DNA of 64,000 nucleotides from Aquatica leii. Taxonomy: Eukaryota > Arthropoda > Insecta > Coleoptera > Lampyridae. Below are positions 23,107-34,803 of the stretch, in pieces (within the stretch, counting starts at the first letter, position 1; each line of letters opens with the position of its first letter). The position numbers were made by a program, and so were the translations under genes. The stretch lies in assembly GCA_035610365.1 (NCBI GenBank), contig CM069435.1, forward strand, positions 7,838,001 through 7,902,000. Reading direction: 5' to 3'. The notes beneath the pieces were generated by a model. It was not told where the DNA came from and searched no databases. It saw only the letters and a list, made by a program, of their open reading frames with translations.

Positions 23107-23540
23107 GCACTGAGTCGTGCAATGACACTAAGGGAAATACGCGCAGAGTGTCTGCTCCAGCTACTAACTATAATTGTACCATGGCCATCATATCACACAC
23201 CTGCACTGAGACGTGCAATGATACTAAGGGAGAAAACGCGCGAAGTATCCGCTCCAGCTACAGGTAAATTATTAGCACTGAGACGTGCAATGACACTAAG
23301 GGAGAAAACGCGCAGAGTGTCTGCTCCAAATACTAATAATTGATGCACTATGTACATACATAACTCAATTTGTCAACACAACTTCTAGGTGATCACCTCC
23401 AACAACACATACACCTGTACTGAGACGTGCAATGATACTAAGGGAGAAAACGCGCGAAGTATCCGCTCCAGATACAGGATTATTAATACTGAGACGTGCA
23501 ATGACACCAGGGGAGAAAACGCGCAAGGTGCCCGCTCCAG
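23107..23540. repeat. Tandem array of about 55-bp units in two alternating variants
   Basis: Five units start at 23107, 23203, 23275, 23417 and 23487. Each has ACTGAGACGTGCAATGA, then CTAAGGGAGAAAACGCGC, then a variable box and CTCCAG/CTCCAA. Variant A carries GATACT...GCGAAGTATCCGCTCC (23203, 23417). Variant B carries GACACT...GCAGAGTGTCTGCTCC or a close form (23107, 23275, 23487). Within A-B pairs the spacing is 72 and 70 bp. The units are much more conserved and GC-richer than the spacers between them. Confidence 0.8.
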
Positions 23541-24259
23541 ATATTAATAATAGTTGACAACTTTCAACAAACGGCAAGACAGAAACATATCAATGCAAAA
23601 TTAACATATTTAACGAATTAATCAAGCAAAGATTATATGGAAAAGCCATGCTCAGTGAAACTCACCTTGATTTTCTAATATATGTAAATTATAAATTCAA
23701 AAGAACAGCACAACACAAAAATTACTTCCACATAAGAATTCACATTAAACAATGATTTGAAATATCAAATCTTAGGGTAACTTTTCGTCACAGACGATTA
23801 ACAAATTTTAAGGGAAACTCGCCTATATTCGACTTATGAAATTTAACACATTTGTATATAAAGCCGTTCTTGTGTTTGCTGCACCTGTTTTAACATCGAC
23901 AGATATTTGTTATAAGACGTTTTGCAAAGCAGTCTTTGATGTTGTACTCAGTGACATAACTGAGGCTTCAAAGGGCTGACTAAAGGCGCCGGGAAGATGT
24001 GTTAAACCTATAGGCACGCGAATTGTGCTAATTCCTTTTAAGCCCGCCTTGAATTTTTGCGAAAAGGCTCAGAAAAAAGTAGTTACGTCGCTGGTTATAC
24101 TTCTTCCAGCTACTTCCACGTTGAATTTGGATTTTTTTTTTAAACCACGCCTTTTTTTGAAATCGGGAGTCGCGCTTAAGCCGCGACTAACTTTTTTCTA
24201 CATACACGACGACCTTTTATTAATTTTTATTTACTTGTTCAGTTGCTTGATTTAGTTTA
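23541..24259. other. Stretch without recognised genes
   Basis: Nothing identifiable. A part around 23990-24200 is less AT-rich, with words such as GGCGCCGGGAAG and AAGCCGCGAC, but no frame there resembles a known protein. Confidence 0.4.
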
Positions 24260-25830
24260 GTAGCAATAGACGCAATAGCGTGGAGAGTTATAAATGAAAT
24301 CAGAAAATAAATTTTGCGCGATATCACCGATTAATATGTCGGAATGAAAAAACTACTTTGAACAACTACTAATAGAGGATAGACCTAACCTCCACACTCA
24401 AGCACAAGCCAATATAATACCCACCACAAAACTGGTGTTAAAAATGGATCACCTAGAAACAGCACTGAAATCCTTAAAATGAAATAAGTCCCCTGGTCCA
24501 GGAGGAATATATGCGGAATTAATAAGATACGCGCCGGGCAAATTACACCATATGCTCATCAAACTCTTTCCACGGTGTATAAGCGATGAAACGATCCCAG
24601 AAGAGTGGAGGACATCGTATACCACGCCCATACATAAGAAGGTTGTACAGCAAAGTATTGAAAACTCTCATAGAAGAGGACATACAAGGAAGAATAGGAA
24701 ACGAGCAATGTGGTTTCAGGGTTGGAAGGTCAGTAGTGCACAACATCTTTACATCACAATAAGTAGTAGAGAAGCGTTCAGAGGGGGACAGAGAACTGCA
24801 TGTCTTTTATTGACTTAGAAAATGCTTACGATAGCGTGCCTAATGCAAACCTTTTTAACAAATTGACAAACTTCAATGTAAACCCTACGTTAATCAATGC
24901 GACATGGAATCTAGAAGGACAACACTACGAGGATACGACTAAGAAATCAGTTCTCGCAAAGCTTTCACGTAAATAAGAGGCTTAGACAGGGCTGTGGGTT
25001 ATCCCCTACAGAATATTGCAGAAATGGAGACGCCAATGCAGTAACAAAGGACTGAATGTCGGTGATGATAAACTATATACTCCCTTCTTTGCGGACGACT
25101 AAGTAGTAATAGCAGAAGACGCGGACGACCTCAGTTATATGGTCAGAAAGTTAAACGAATACGGACCGAAGATTACTATTAACAAATCGGAGTATTTGGT
25201 AATAGAGAATGACAAAATTGAAGACCTGCAACTGGGAACAATGACCCTCAAAAGCGTCGAAAGCTACAAATACCTGGGAATAATCATAAACAAAAAAGGA
25301 GATAGCGAAGAAGAAGTCAATTGTATAATAAATAAAGGCAGTCTGGTCACACGATCCTTAAACGACATACTATGTCAAAAAAATACCAAAAAAGAGAATG
25401 TATTCGGCCCTAGTACAAAGTGTGATCACCTACGGCGCAGAAGCATGCCAGCTGAGGAAGAAGAGTTCGTCCCGCCTGTTGGCAACAGAGATGCAGTACT
25501 GGAGGAAAAGTTGCGGCCTCGTAAGAACGGATAGAATACGAAATATAAACATCCGAGAACAACTCGAAGTGGAGAGGAATATTATAGAGGAAGTGGGAAA
25601 AAACAACTTATCTGGTACGGGAGACTGGAGGACGAGAGATGACCGAAGAAGGCGATGAAGTGGGTACCACCGGAGAGAAGGAAACGCGGAAGGTCGAAGA
25701 AGAAATGGATCCAAGGGGTGGAGACAGCGAAGGAGGCCAGAGGACTGGAGGACGAAGAATGGAACGATAGAAAGGCCTGGAGGATGGGAGCAGGAAAGCG
25801 GCACCAGCCGTAGAGCAACCCTGCGTTATA
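24260..25830 (+). pseudogene. 5'-truncated LINE, reverse transcriptase and C-terminal part
   Basis: Non-LTR retrotransposon reverse transcriptase, probably RTE-like or a neighbouring clade. On the plus strand in order: MSE.KNYFEQLLIEDRPNL, then NKSPGPGGIYAELI (RT motif), TIPEEWRTSYTTPIHKK, a degraded RQGCGLSPT near 24990, and the catalytic FADD at 25088-25099 with a TAA immediately after it. Further on come YKYLGIIINKKGD, then the LINE tail with TDRIRNINIREQLEVERN, RRKRGRSKKKWIQGVE and EEWNDRKAWRMGAGKRHQP near 25810. The endonuclease domain is absent, as expected for 5' truncation. At least three frameshifts and several stops. No clear poly(A) or target duplication was seen. Confidence 0.8.
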
Positions 25831-26779
25831 TATAGCAATAGACGACAGGTTAATAGTAAATCACAGCGTTGTCATTTCATAACCAATATTTTTCCTGCAT
25901 TAAACATATTTTCAGAATCGACTGCAGCTATTTAAAACAAAATCCGTTGTTTGCCTTTACAGTGGTTTGTATTCACAGAATCTACGTTCTCAACATTAGA
26001 AAGTAATTCTTCTACAAGAAAATAATATTTACGAAGCAAAAAGGTAAATAAATTTTGTGCTACATTAAAGAAAATGGTAAAGCAAGGGTCTGTTTCATGT
26101 TATGGTAACTTAAAAAATTATACTTCGAGCTCTTTGCTTCGAGGAAACTGCACTTACTGAACTAACGTTAGTGATAGTTATGATTTCTGGATTAATTTTA
26201 TATTTTTTGATGTAGTGTAGTGTTTTCCACTATAGCTTCGTTTATGTATAGTGGGTTGTCTGCTTTATATGTCGATAGTTTTGCGAAGCAAGCGTTTATA
26301 CATGTCAGAGACGCATCAAGCATAAAAGGGGCTTCGTTAGGCGTTTGTGGTGGGTTAGGCTGCATCGACATGTTTAATAAAAATGAATAACGCACGACAC
26401 TGAACGTTTATACAATTTATTTACGATTAATTTAAAAGGTTACGATTACACGTCAATAGTCACTATTTAATAATAAAAGGAATAAACAAAACGTATTTAA
26501 CTAATTCTTAAATTCAATTTGTAAGTGCAAAATGACCGAATTTTGGAACAAACGATCCGACACCCGCTGTTTTAACTTATCAAGTTGTCACCACAAAATA
26601 TCATTTCAATCTGCCCCCTTACAAGTTACATTTTTTTAGCTGGTGTCGTTCCGTTCGCATGAAATTGTAATTTCACACGCGTTCCTATGCCTATATAAGA
26701 CAATATTACAAAATATCCAACCCTTATTGGTTGATTCTAAGTTATTAAGTTACAAAGACTAAACATTTTAAACATAATT
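25831..26779. other. Non-coding stretch, probably including a gypsy 3' LTR
   Basis: No protein similarity. The part from about 26400 upward probably belongs to the 3' LTR of the minus-strand gypsy fossil: on the minus strand it continues from the TGTCGGAGGC start at 26853 and holds a TATA-like CTTATATAGG at about 26690. Its far border was not resolved. Confidence 0.4.
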
Positions 26780-26956
26780 TATGGCAACACAAACAAATTA
26801 GTGCACGTGTATGCATTCCATAACCGTAGGCAGGCTTATCGGTGCCTCCGACACGGATATTCTGACATTTTGTACGTCCTCGAGCATTTGTTAAAAGGAA
26901 GTTCCTGCAATGTACGACGAAATAGAAAACATTAAGAAGCAGATGAGGTAACCATT

Positions 26957-28270
26957 TGTTACAAGCTTTTGCTATTTACGAACCTGCACGGCCAACTCAC
27001 AATAGTCGGTGAGAGGGATAGGTTCCTAGATACATTAAATATATTTAAGGGCGCCAGAGCTTATCCCAAAGTAACTGCTGTCCCGCTTAAGACAGGAGGT
27101 AGAAACTTGTAACAAGATGTTAGGTTTGTAATGCTGAAAGAAACGAAAAAAGAAACTACGTCGTTAACAACAATTGTACTTTAATTACTCTATCAAGATA
27201 AATATATTAACAGTTGAATAGTCAAATATAAGCCGGTACTGGAGAGAATATAGAAAAGAGAATAGCAGCAGGATCGGCAACTTACACTACACGTCAAACA
27301 ACAGTGTAACTACCATAACATGTATAAAACTTTATCAGTAAGTAACATTAATAATGATAATTGACGGTGGATATAAGCAGCAAGCGATAAGTCCTTTACT
27401 TAACCTAATTGAGTCACAACAACAAGTAACAAATCAACTCGAACGTACGATTAGCAAATATAATAAGTCGTGAGTATTCACCGTAGTGACAACGAATAAA
27501 TAAGTAAAAGTTGACTTACCAAAGTCCAGGAGTACCTTCAGAAAAACGTTTTTCCTAATGGCTTCCTGCAATTAAACTACCTGAAAACAATCGTGTCTAC
27601 CTGGCGACTCACAAACTATAAGTAAAAGACACATTTAAAGGAAAGTACTCGAACCGACACTTATCGTATGCTGTTACATTAAATTTCCCATCTAAGGTGG
27701 TATTAAGTTATTGCCTCCGAAGAGAATTCAATCTTATCGTATTAGGATCTTCCGAACAGGTGACCTTCAATAATGTAATTAATTGCCTCCGAATCGAGTT
27801 CAATCTTATAGTATTAGGATCTTCCGAACAGGTGACATTCAATAATGTAATTAATTGCCTCCGAATCGAAATTCTGCACTAATTTTCCCTTGAAGATTTT
27901 AGATGACGATAAGAATACCCATGGTTAGGAAGTAGCACATGGAGCTAACAAAAGACATAAAAATTACCTTTAATTAAAGAAAGAACAAAACCCACTTACT
28001 CTGAGTGAATAAATTAGTTAATTAAGGAAACTTCTAATTTCCATCGTGTCCCAACACGTGGATGATTTTAGAGAACGAACTTTCACTCACGCAGACATAG
28101 ATTAACACCTGTACGATGTTCAAGTCAAAATGCCGGAAATCTCACCGGATGTCGCCTACTCAATACGAAGTGACCAACGAATCCGATAGATGGCGTCGAG
28201 AAATATAAAAGTAATTTTTAATTAAACTGATATACAGGGTAATGCATTATTTAAATTTATGCACGTAACA
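26957..28270. mobile_element. Solo LTR, about 1.3 kb, target duplication CATT
   Basis: Begins TGTTACAAGC and ends CACGTAACA, with CATT directly before (26953-26956) and after (28271-28274). Closely similar copies are at 29871-31197 and 51491-52816. The TG...CA ends, 4-bp duplication and lack of coding sequence identify it as a solo LTR, left by recombination between the two LTRs of a longer element. This copy differs internally from the other two by a short tandem repeat at 27705-27865. Confidence 0.85.
27705..27865. repeat. Tandem repeat inside a solo LTR, about 75-bp unit
   Basis: A little over two copies of a unit containing TTGCCTCCGAA, TTCAATCTTAT, GTATTAGGATCTTCCGAAC and TTCAATAATGTAATTAA. 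It is absent from the corresponding position in the other two LTR copies, so it arose or was lost within the family. Confidence 0.7.
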
Positions 28271-28329
28271 CATTTTAAGTTACATCAAACAAAAAAAATA
28301 ATTTGACAAAGTCAAGATTCAACACACAG

Positions 28330-28465
28330 GGCGGCATTATTGCCTCATCTGGTTATACAAACCAGGATCAACACAAAGCGGCACAATTGCCTCATCTGGT
28401 TATACAAACCAGGATCAACACAAAGCGGCACAATTGCCTCATCTGGTTATGCAAACCAGAATCAA
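28330..28465. repeat. Three copies of a 47-bp tandem repeat
   Basis: The word GCCTCATCTGGTTAT recurs at 28342, 28389 and 28436, exactly 47 bp apart, with ACCAGGATCAACACAAAG between. It lies between the integrase gene and the end of the gypsy fossil, where many gypsy elements have an untranslated 3' part. Confidence 0.85.
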
Positions 28466-28508
28466 TTTACCAACAACAACGTAAACAAATATTTACTTAC
28501 ATATGTTA

Positions 28509-29756
28509 TTATGTTATGTTATTTGTCGACGCAGGTAAATTCTGAGATTCATCTTCAGAAGTTGAGTCACTTGAAATTTTGCCTTGCCCTTCTGGTACTC
28601 TGATAAGGTGATCATGAGCAAATTTAAACGTTCTACCTTTAACTTTGTCTGTCGACTTAACTACCTGATAACGGTCATTTTCTAAAATTTTAACAATTTT
28701 AAACGGACCTCTAAACTTTTGACCAAGTTTAGAAATCATTCTTTTATTAATTTTACTGTACACAAAATCACCCATTAAAAAGGGTTTAATAGTAGCTTTA
28801 CCAACATTCTTTCGATCTGCATCGTTTTTGGATGCTTTGGCAATATTTTTACTAGCATTATCACGAATTTCTGACAACTGAAGATTATTTTTAACCTCAG
28901 AGCCTTTAAATAAAATTTTCTGCAACTGCAATGAACGAATAGATGTGCCAAACAATAGTTCAGCCGAACTAAAACCAGTAACTTTTTGCTTTGTAGAATT
29001 CAAAGCCAGTTGAACTTCGTCTAAGCTATCTTGCCAATGTTTGTCATTTATAGTTTCAACCGTAGTCAGTGTGTTTTTCAATGTCTGCATAACTTTTTCA
29101 ACTTGTCCATTGGATCTGCTTGTACCGTGAGCAATAACATGCAGTTCAATGTTAAAATTACAACAAAAACTACGAAATTCACTACTAGTGAAACATTTGC
29201 CTTGATCGCAAATTATACGCTCAGGTGCACGAAATAAATATGTAAATTTGTTTAAACAGTTAACAGCTATTTCCGCAGTCAAAGACCGAATACGATACGA
29301 CATGACAAGTTTTGTAAAATCATCAATAATTACAAACACATATTCTTTATTGTCACTTTTTCCTGTTAATTTACCAGAAATATCAACATGGATGGTATGC
29401 CAAGGTTGAGAGACTTTAAGTATTGGGTACATCTGAATTTGAAATTTCCCAGATTTGTTTTTAGAAGTTTTACAAACAAGACAATTATCGACAAATTTTC
29501 TGACAAGACGAGACATTTTAGGAAACCAATAAAGTTCATAAATTTTATCCAAAGTTTTCTCCCATCCTAAATGTTTCAAATCGGCGTGAATGTGATTTAT
29601 TACTGACCAAATCAGTGATCCAGGAACCATAGGTAAATAGCGTAAGCAATGATTTCTTTCTATTTTACGGAACAAAACATTATTACGGATGTCGTATGTT
29701 TTGGCGGTGTCTGGGTGAAGATCGTTTGCTTTAAAGGCAGCAATTAACTGAACCAA
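28509..29756 (-). pseudogene. Gypsy integrase (pol C-terminal part), fossil
   Basis: The integrase portion of the 26.8-32.7 kb gypsy fossil, an open stretch of 415 codons. It has an N-terminal HHCC zinc-binding region (ending CLVCKTSKN) and the catalytic core with HVDISG, then ICDQGKCFTS, then NGQVEK, which carry the D, D and E residues of retroviral-type integrases. A C-terminal region (FRGPFKIVKIL) has the GPF/Y-type fold. It would have inserted the element's DNA copy into the host genome. The rest of the element is incomplete. Confidence 0.85.
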
Positions 29757-29870
29757 GCTATTATCAGGTTGCGTTGTTGAGAAACTTTCAACCAGTCGGA
29801 ATATAAGTCAATAACCTGAATCATATAAGTTGAGTTATTTTTAGATTTGGGTGATGATAAAGTAGACACT

Positions 29871-31197
29871 TGTTACAAGCTTTAGGTATTTTACGAACCT
29901 GCACGGCCAACTCTCAATAGTCGGTGAGAGGGTAGGGTTCCTAGATAATAATGAAAAGATATTTAAGGGCGCCAGAGCTTATCCCAAAAGTGACTTCTGT
30001 CCGCTCACAACAGAATGGTAGCACTTGTAACAAGATGTTAGGTTCGTAACTGCTGAAAGAAACGAATAAAAGAGAAAAACTAAATCGTTAATAACAATTG
30101 CACTTTAATTACTCGATCAAATATATCTATATATTATATATCTAAATATAGTCGAAGTTAAATAGCCACATCTAAGTAGATACTAGTGAGAATATACAAC
30201 ATCGAATCACAGTAGGATCGGCAACTTACACTACATAAGTGAAGAACATGGCGAAGAATAGTTCGCAGTAAATATCGTTTACATAATTAGTAATATGGCA
30301 TTACTGACAAGAAAACAATGATAATAAATATGGCATTAACATTAAATTATCACAATAATTAAGGGTAGGACACAGCATACGTAGTATAAGCAAATTTACT
30401 AACTAAATGGTACTACAATTACGGTAATCAGTACGGAAATACTATTAGTGAAAGTTTCGTGAGTAACCTCGTTGACGACGAAAGAAAAGATATAAACACT
30501 TACCACAAATACAGGAATTCCCAATGTGCGACGAAAGTACTTTCTCGACACGTACCCTGTAAATAATTTGAATCGCAAATCGTGTCAACCTAATATCTCA
30601 CGAAATCCAAATCTACAAAATCATTACTTAAATTTTAAAGTATACACATAACACAACCCGAAAATCGGATGCTGTTATACCCCTTTTCTGTGATTTAATT
30701 AATTCTAACAGTAGGCCTTAAAAATATTTAGAATCGTTCCAACACAATATTCGTCGAGGGTTATCTCTCGTCTTTCGGTATCGACTAGAATTCATGGGCC
30801 GGATGGTGGTAAGAATGGCCGGTGACGATACGAATACCTCACGATCGCAACGAAATCACAACTTTCCTTGGTGGGCTTTAAATTATAACCAGAATGCCCT
30901 TAGTTATGGGGTAGCACATGGCGGGCTGCGGGAGCAAATTAGTTATTTAAGGAAACTACATAATTTCCATCGTGTCCCTAACACGTGGATGATTTTAGAG
31001 AACGAACTTTCACTCACGCAAACATAGATACTACCAGGTACGATGTTACAGTCAAAATGCCGGAAATCTCACCGGAGGTCGTCTGCTCAATACAAAGTGA
31101 CCAACGAACCCGATAGATGGCGTCAAGAAATATAAAAGCAACTTTTAATTAAACTGATATACAGGGTAATGCATTATTTAAATTTATGTACGTAACA
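29871..31197. mobile_element. Solo LTR inserted in gypsy pol, target duplication CACT
   Basis: TGTTACAAGC at 29871 to GTAACA at 31197, with CACT on both sides (29867-29870 and 31198-31201). It separates the RNase H and integrase parts of the gypsy fossil, so it is younger than that element. Same family as the LTRs at 26957 and 51491. Confidence 0.9.
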
Positions 31198-31247
31198 CAC
31201 TTCTTTACTTGATGTAGCTGGATTTCGTGAAAAGAAATCAGCATGTT

Positions 31248-32532
31248 TTATGCGTTTTCCTTCGCGATAAAGAATGTCGAAGTTAAAGGCCTGTAAAAAT
31301 GACCACCAAGGTCTTGTTTTGTACGAGATGATTTAAGAGAGTTGCAATCTGTAATGACTGTAAAATGACGTCCTAAAAGAAAATGACGAAAATGTTTTAC
31401 AGCTTTGACTACGGCCAGAGTTTCAAGCTCGTAAGAATGATATCGAGATTCTGGACCAGTAGTACGTTTACTAAAATACGCGACAGGATGACTTTTTGCT
31501 TCTCTTTTTTGAAAAAGTACTGCACCATAGCCAACCGAGTTAGTATCTGTATGAAGTTCTATTGGCAAGTCAGGATTAAAAATAGTTAAAACGGGTTCGG
31601 ACGTTAGACAACGAATTAGCTTATTCCTCGCCTCATCGTGTTTGTAAAGCCAATTGATTTTTTTCGTTGTTTCACTTGTTAGTTGATACAAAGGTCAATC
31701 GAAAATTTCTGGATAAATTGACGAAAGTAGGATGCTAAACCAAGAAATTGTCGCACTTGAGTTGGCGTTTTAGGTATCGCCGAATTTAGAAGTGCAGACG
31801 TTTTTCGAGGGTTAGGGCGTATCTCTCCGGCTCTCACAGAAAAACCAAGGTATTCAACTTCCAATTTAAACAATTTACACTTTTTTATGTTAATCGAAAA
31901 ACCTGCTTTGACAAGAGCTTTCATAACAATGTCGAGGCGTTCTAAGCCTTCAGAAACAGAAGATAAAGGAATTAAAACATTAAAACTATTGCAAATTTGA
32001 CACGGATATCACCTAACGCCTTATCAATAGCGCGCTGATATACAGACGGCGCGTTTATAAGACCGAATGGCATAGTCAGATACTCTTACTGCCCATCAGG
32101 TGTCACAAACGCTGTTTTTTTCAATAGAGTCTGGATGCACAAATATTTGATGAAAACCCGAAGCCATATCAAGAGAAGAAAAATAGTACGCATTGTGTAA
32201 ACGATTAATTTGATCGCTAATTAATGGTAACGGATACTTATCAGGTATTGTATTAGAATTAAGCTCTCGATAATCAACGCAAAGACGATCTGAGCCATCT
32301 TTTTTTTAACTAAAATAATTGCACTAGAAAACGGTGAACAACTTGGTCTTATAATTTTAGATTTAAGTAATTTTGAAATTTTATCTCGAACAATTTTACG
32401 TTCAGTCAGGGCTAATCGATATGGTCGCCGTTGAACAAATTTATCTGTATTTTTTAAACGAATCTGCAAACTGCCTGTGTTTACTCGAGATGAAGGAACT
32501 CCTACAACAAAATGTTCCTGATAATTTACCAA
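31248..32532 (-). pseudogene. Gypsy reverse transcriptase and RNase H, fossil
   Basis: Pieces of gypsy pol in order on the minus strand. The start of reverse transcriptase (RRPYRLALTERKIVRDKI and KIIRPSCSPFSSAIILVKK) is at 32221-32532. The thumb/connection (VEYLGFSVRAGEIRPNP and VRQFLGLASYFRQFI) is at 31679-31924. RNase H (ELHTDTNSVGYGAVLFQ and YHSYELETLAVVKAVKHFR) is at 31248-31691. The family assignment to Ty3/gypsy is clear from domain order and motif spelling. The fossil is broken, with a few breaks in this part. Confidence 0.85.
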
Positions 32533-32699
32533 TAAATTTATTAAATTCTGTTTATTAACTTCATATAAATCAGTATCGATTTCGTCAAAATCGACAATTT
32601 CGTTTCGACAAATTTGAATATTTAATTTTCTTCAAACAAATTAGTACACGTGTATGCATTCCATAGCCGTAGGCAGGCTTATATTCGGTGCCTCCGACA

Positions 32700-34800
32700 T
32701 ACATATAAAAAAGTCAGATTAAAGTCAGATCTCATACTATGATCGTTACAGCCTTCACTTACCATACGAAAGATTGAAAGAATACAATTAAATAAACAAA
32801 GACAATTTTATTTTTAAACGGATCATGAGAAAAAGAAATCTTAGAACCTGATGGAGTTGATCATCCACTGCTAGTTCTGTTAGAGTGTTGTTTAAAACAC
32901 GAAAGCATTCGTTTAAGACACACGAGTCTGCTATCTTTTTTTAATGTCAAGCTTATGATGTATTTTTAAATTTCTCAACCTCTTAATAACATTTCTTTCC
33001 CTGTGATTTTAAGGAGTCCAAAACCATATTTCTCCATTATTTGATGAACGTTTATGAACATGAAGTATGTTGGAGGACATTTATATAGAAGCATAATTTC
33101 AAAGATTGATACAAAATGCTTAGAAAATAAATAAGATAATTTATTTAAATTTCTAGACGGTGGTGGTGTTTATGCAAAGCTCTTCATTTTGATTTCTGAG
33201 TTAGTATCTTTTCTTCCGCTGCAAATCTTGTTTACTAAAGATATTGGTTACGATCGTGCTTTATCTAAAGTTGCTCGAAATCAATGTTATGATCCAATAC
33301 GTTAATTTTAAAATCTTCAAGAGTTAGTTGTTTGATCATTCTATTTTCAAGTTGGAGGTGACTCAATAAAACTCAAAAGTATTGTTACGTTTTGACGTAT
33401 ATAAAACTTCTATAGTTTAATCCTTTATAATTGTACTCTAAAATATGTAGATTTAAATTTTTTAGTTAAAACGACTAGCTAAGTTTAAGCAAATTAAAAA
33501 TTTTGAACATTGCCAGGTTTTTTTTATTGTTAACACTGCTCAAACGACAAAAAAATTAATGAGTTAATAATATTAGGTTTTTGGATACATAACTTTAATC
33601 AAAATCAGGAAGATTTTTTTAAAAATAATTTGCAAACATCTTCTAGTTTGACATATTGCATAATGCATAGATTACAATTAGTTATTTGACGTCTTATCGA
33701 TAGTAACTTTTATTACTGGTTACGGTTCAGATTTGCAATACAAGTTTTTTGTGGTATGCCGTGAGCACAATGTGATCAAGTATTATTTAGTGGTTCATTT
33801 TCTATTTGAATATGATGCAGTCAACACGTAAGTTTATTTATCCGTAGACAAAACAAATTGAAACATTTAAAATATCTAAGATAAGATAACAAAAGAAAAA
33901 TTAGATTATTACTATAATCTTCACAACATAACTAAAACATTGAATTACAACACGTAATTTGGTATTTTTCAGGATTGTTCTAATACTTCTAATTGTGCCA
34001 AAATTCTAAATAAACATTGCGACTCCATTGCAAGAACCTACAATACATCGAGGGAAGTTGAGCGATAATACAATTAGAAGCAACTTCAAATTAAATTATT
34101 GTTACGAATTTTAAAACTATATTATTTATAAACACATATAACTAATTAAATCTAACGATTTTAAAAGAAACAAGTTAATTTATGTATTACTATCACTAGC
34201 TCCGTACTTTTTAATTTATTCTAAAACTGATACTTCTTTATGGTAACAACATATACGCGACGTATTTATGTTTCACTAGCACGGGCACTTGATTTATTTA
34301 TCTTAGCACACACGTTAATCACTTATTTAAACGGACAAAAATCTTTTTGATTCAATTCCAAAAAATTGACTTCGGCTTCCTTTGGAATACTCTTTATATA
34401 TTTCTGTTATCTGTGTCTAGAATGTTCAACATCCTTCGTTCATGGTCTCGAAGTTATGTTCCACATCGACTTATCTTTTTTTGGTGATTACTTAAATTAT
34501 GTTCTTTTGAGCGGTTGTGGCTCCTCCATTAAGTCATTGGGTCAATGACCCTCCAAAAAATTTTTAAAAAGCGTTTTATTATTATGCTGCTTTATATTAA
34601 AAAGATTGTAAACGTTAATAATCATTATGCTTATTCATGAATAGTAAACTTTTTAAATGTTATTAAGTAAAAATGCGTTTTTAAAGTTTTGACCACCATA
34701 GACAGACAAATTTCACCGAATGCAATTAATTAATGTCGGTTGTTATTCATTAGAACAGTGTGACTTTAAGAAAAAAAATTATTACATTTATGTTAAATTA
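32700..34800. other. AT-rich stretch, possibly with an old LTR remnant
   Basis: No gene is recognised. From about 34085 to 34350, words such as TGTTACGA, ACTAATTAAATCTAACG, ACTATCACTAGCTCCG and TTAATCACTTATTTA parallel, in the same order, words in the LTRs at 54129 and 60338, so an old related solo LTR may lie here. Borders are not resolved. Confidence 0.35.
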
Positions 34801-34803
34801 AGT

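Larger units (their letters stand above)
26780..32699 (-). mobile_element. Ty3/gypsy LTR retrotransposon fossil, nested with two solo LTRs
   Basis: Minus-strand gypsy remnant. About 70 bp beginning TGTCGGAGGCACCG on the minus strand occurs at both ends (32699 downward and 26853 downward), the remains of the two LTRs. The upstream one is cut short. Order along the element: LTR remnant, reverse transcriptase, RNase H, integrase, a short tandem repeat, LTR. Gag and most of the protease region are missing. Two solo LTRs of another family (26957-28270 and 29871-31197) inserted later. The element is broken, with roughly half a dozen breaks besides the deletions. Confidence 0.75.

Noticed and set aside
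23107-23540. Coding repeats (frames at 23122-23343 and 23365-23577)
   Set aside because: The frames exist on both strands because the unit lacks stops; unit spacing is not held at a multiple of three and nothing else suggests a gene.
28330-28465. CRISPR-like array
   Set aside because: The three 47-bp units are directly head-to-tail without unique spacers, in an insect retrotransposon; a simple tandem repeat explains them.
26957-31197. One full-length LTR element with the LTRs at 26957-28270 and 29871-31197 and the integrase between them
   Set aside because: Each LTR has its own different perfect 4-bp duplication (CATT and CACT), and the sequence on the far side of the second LTR belongs to the same gypsy pol as the integrase. 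They are two separate solo insertions in an older element.
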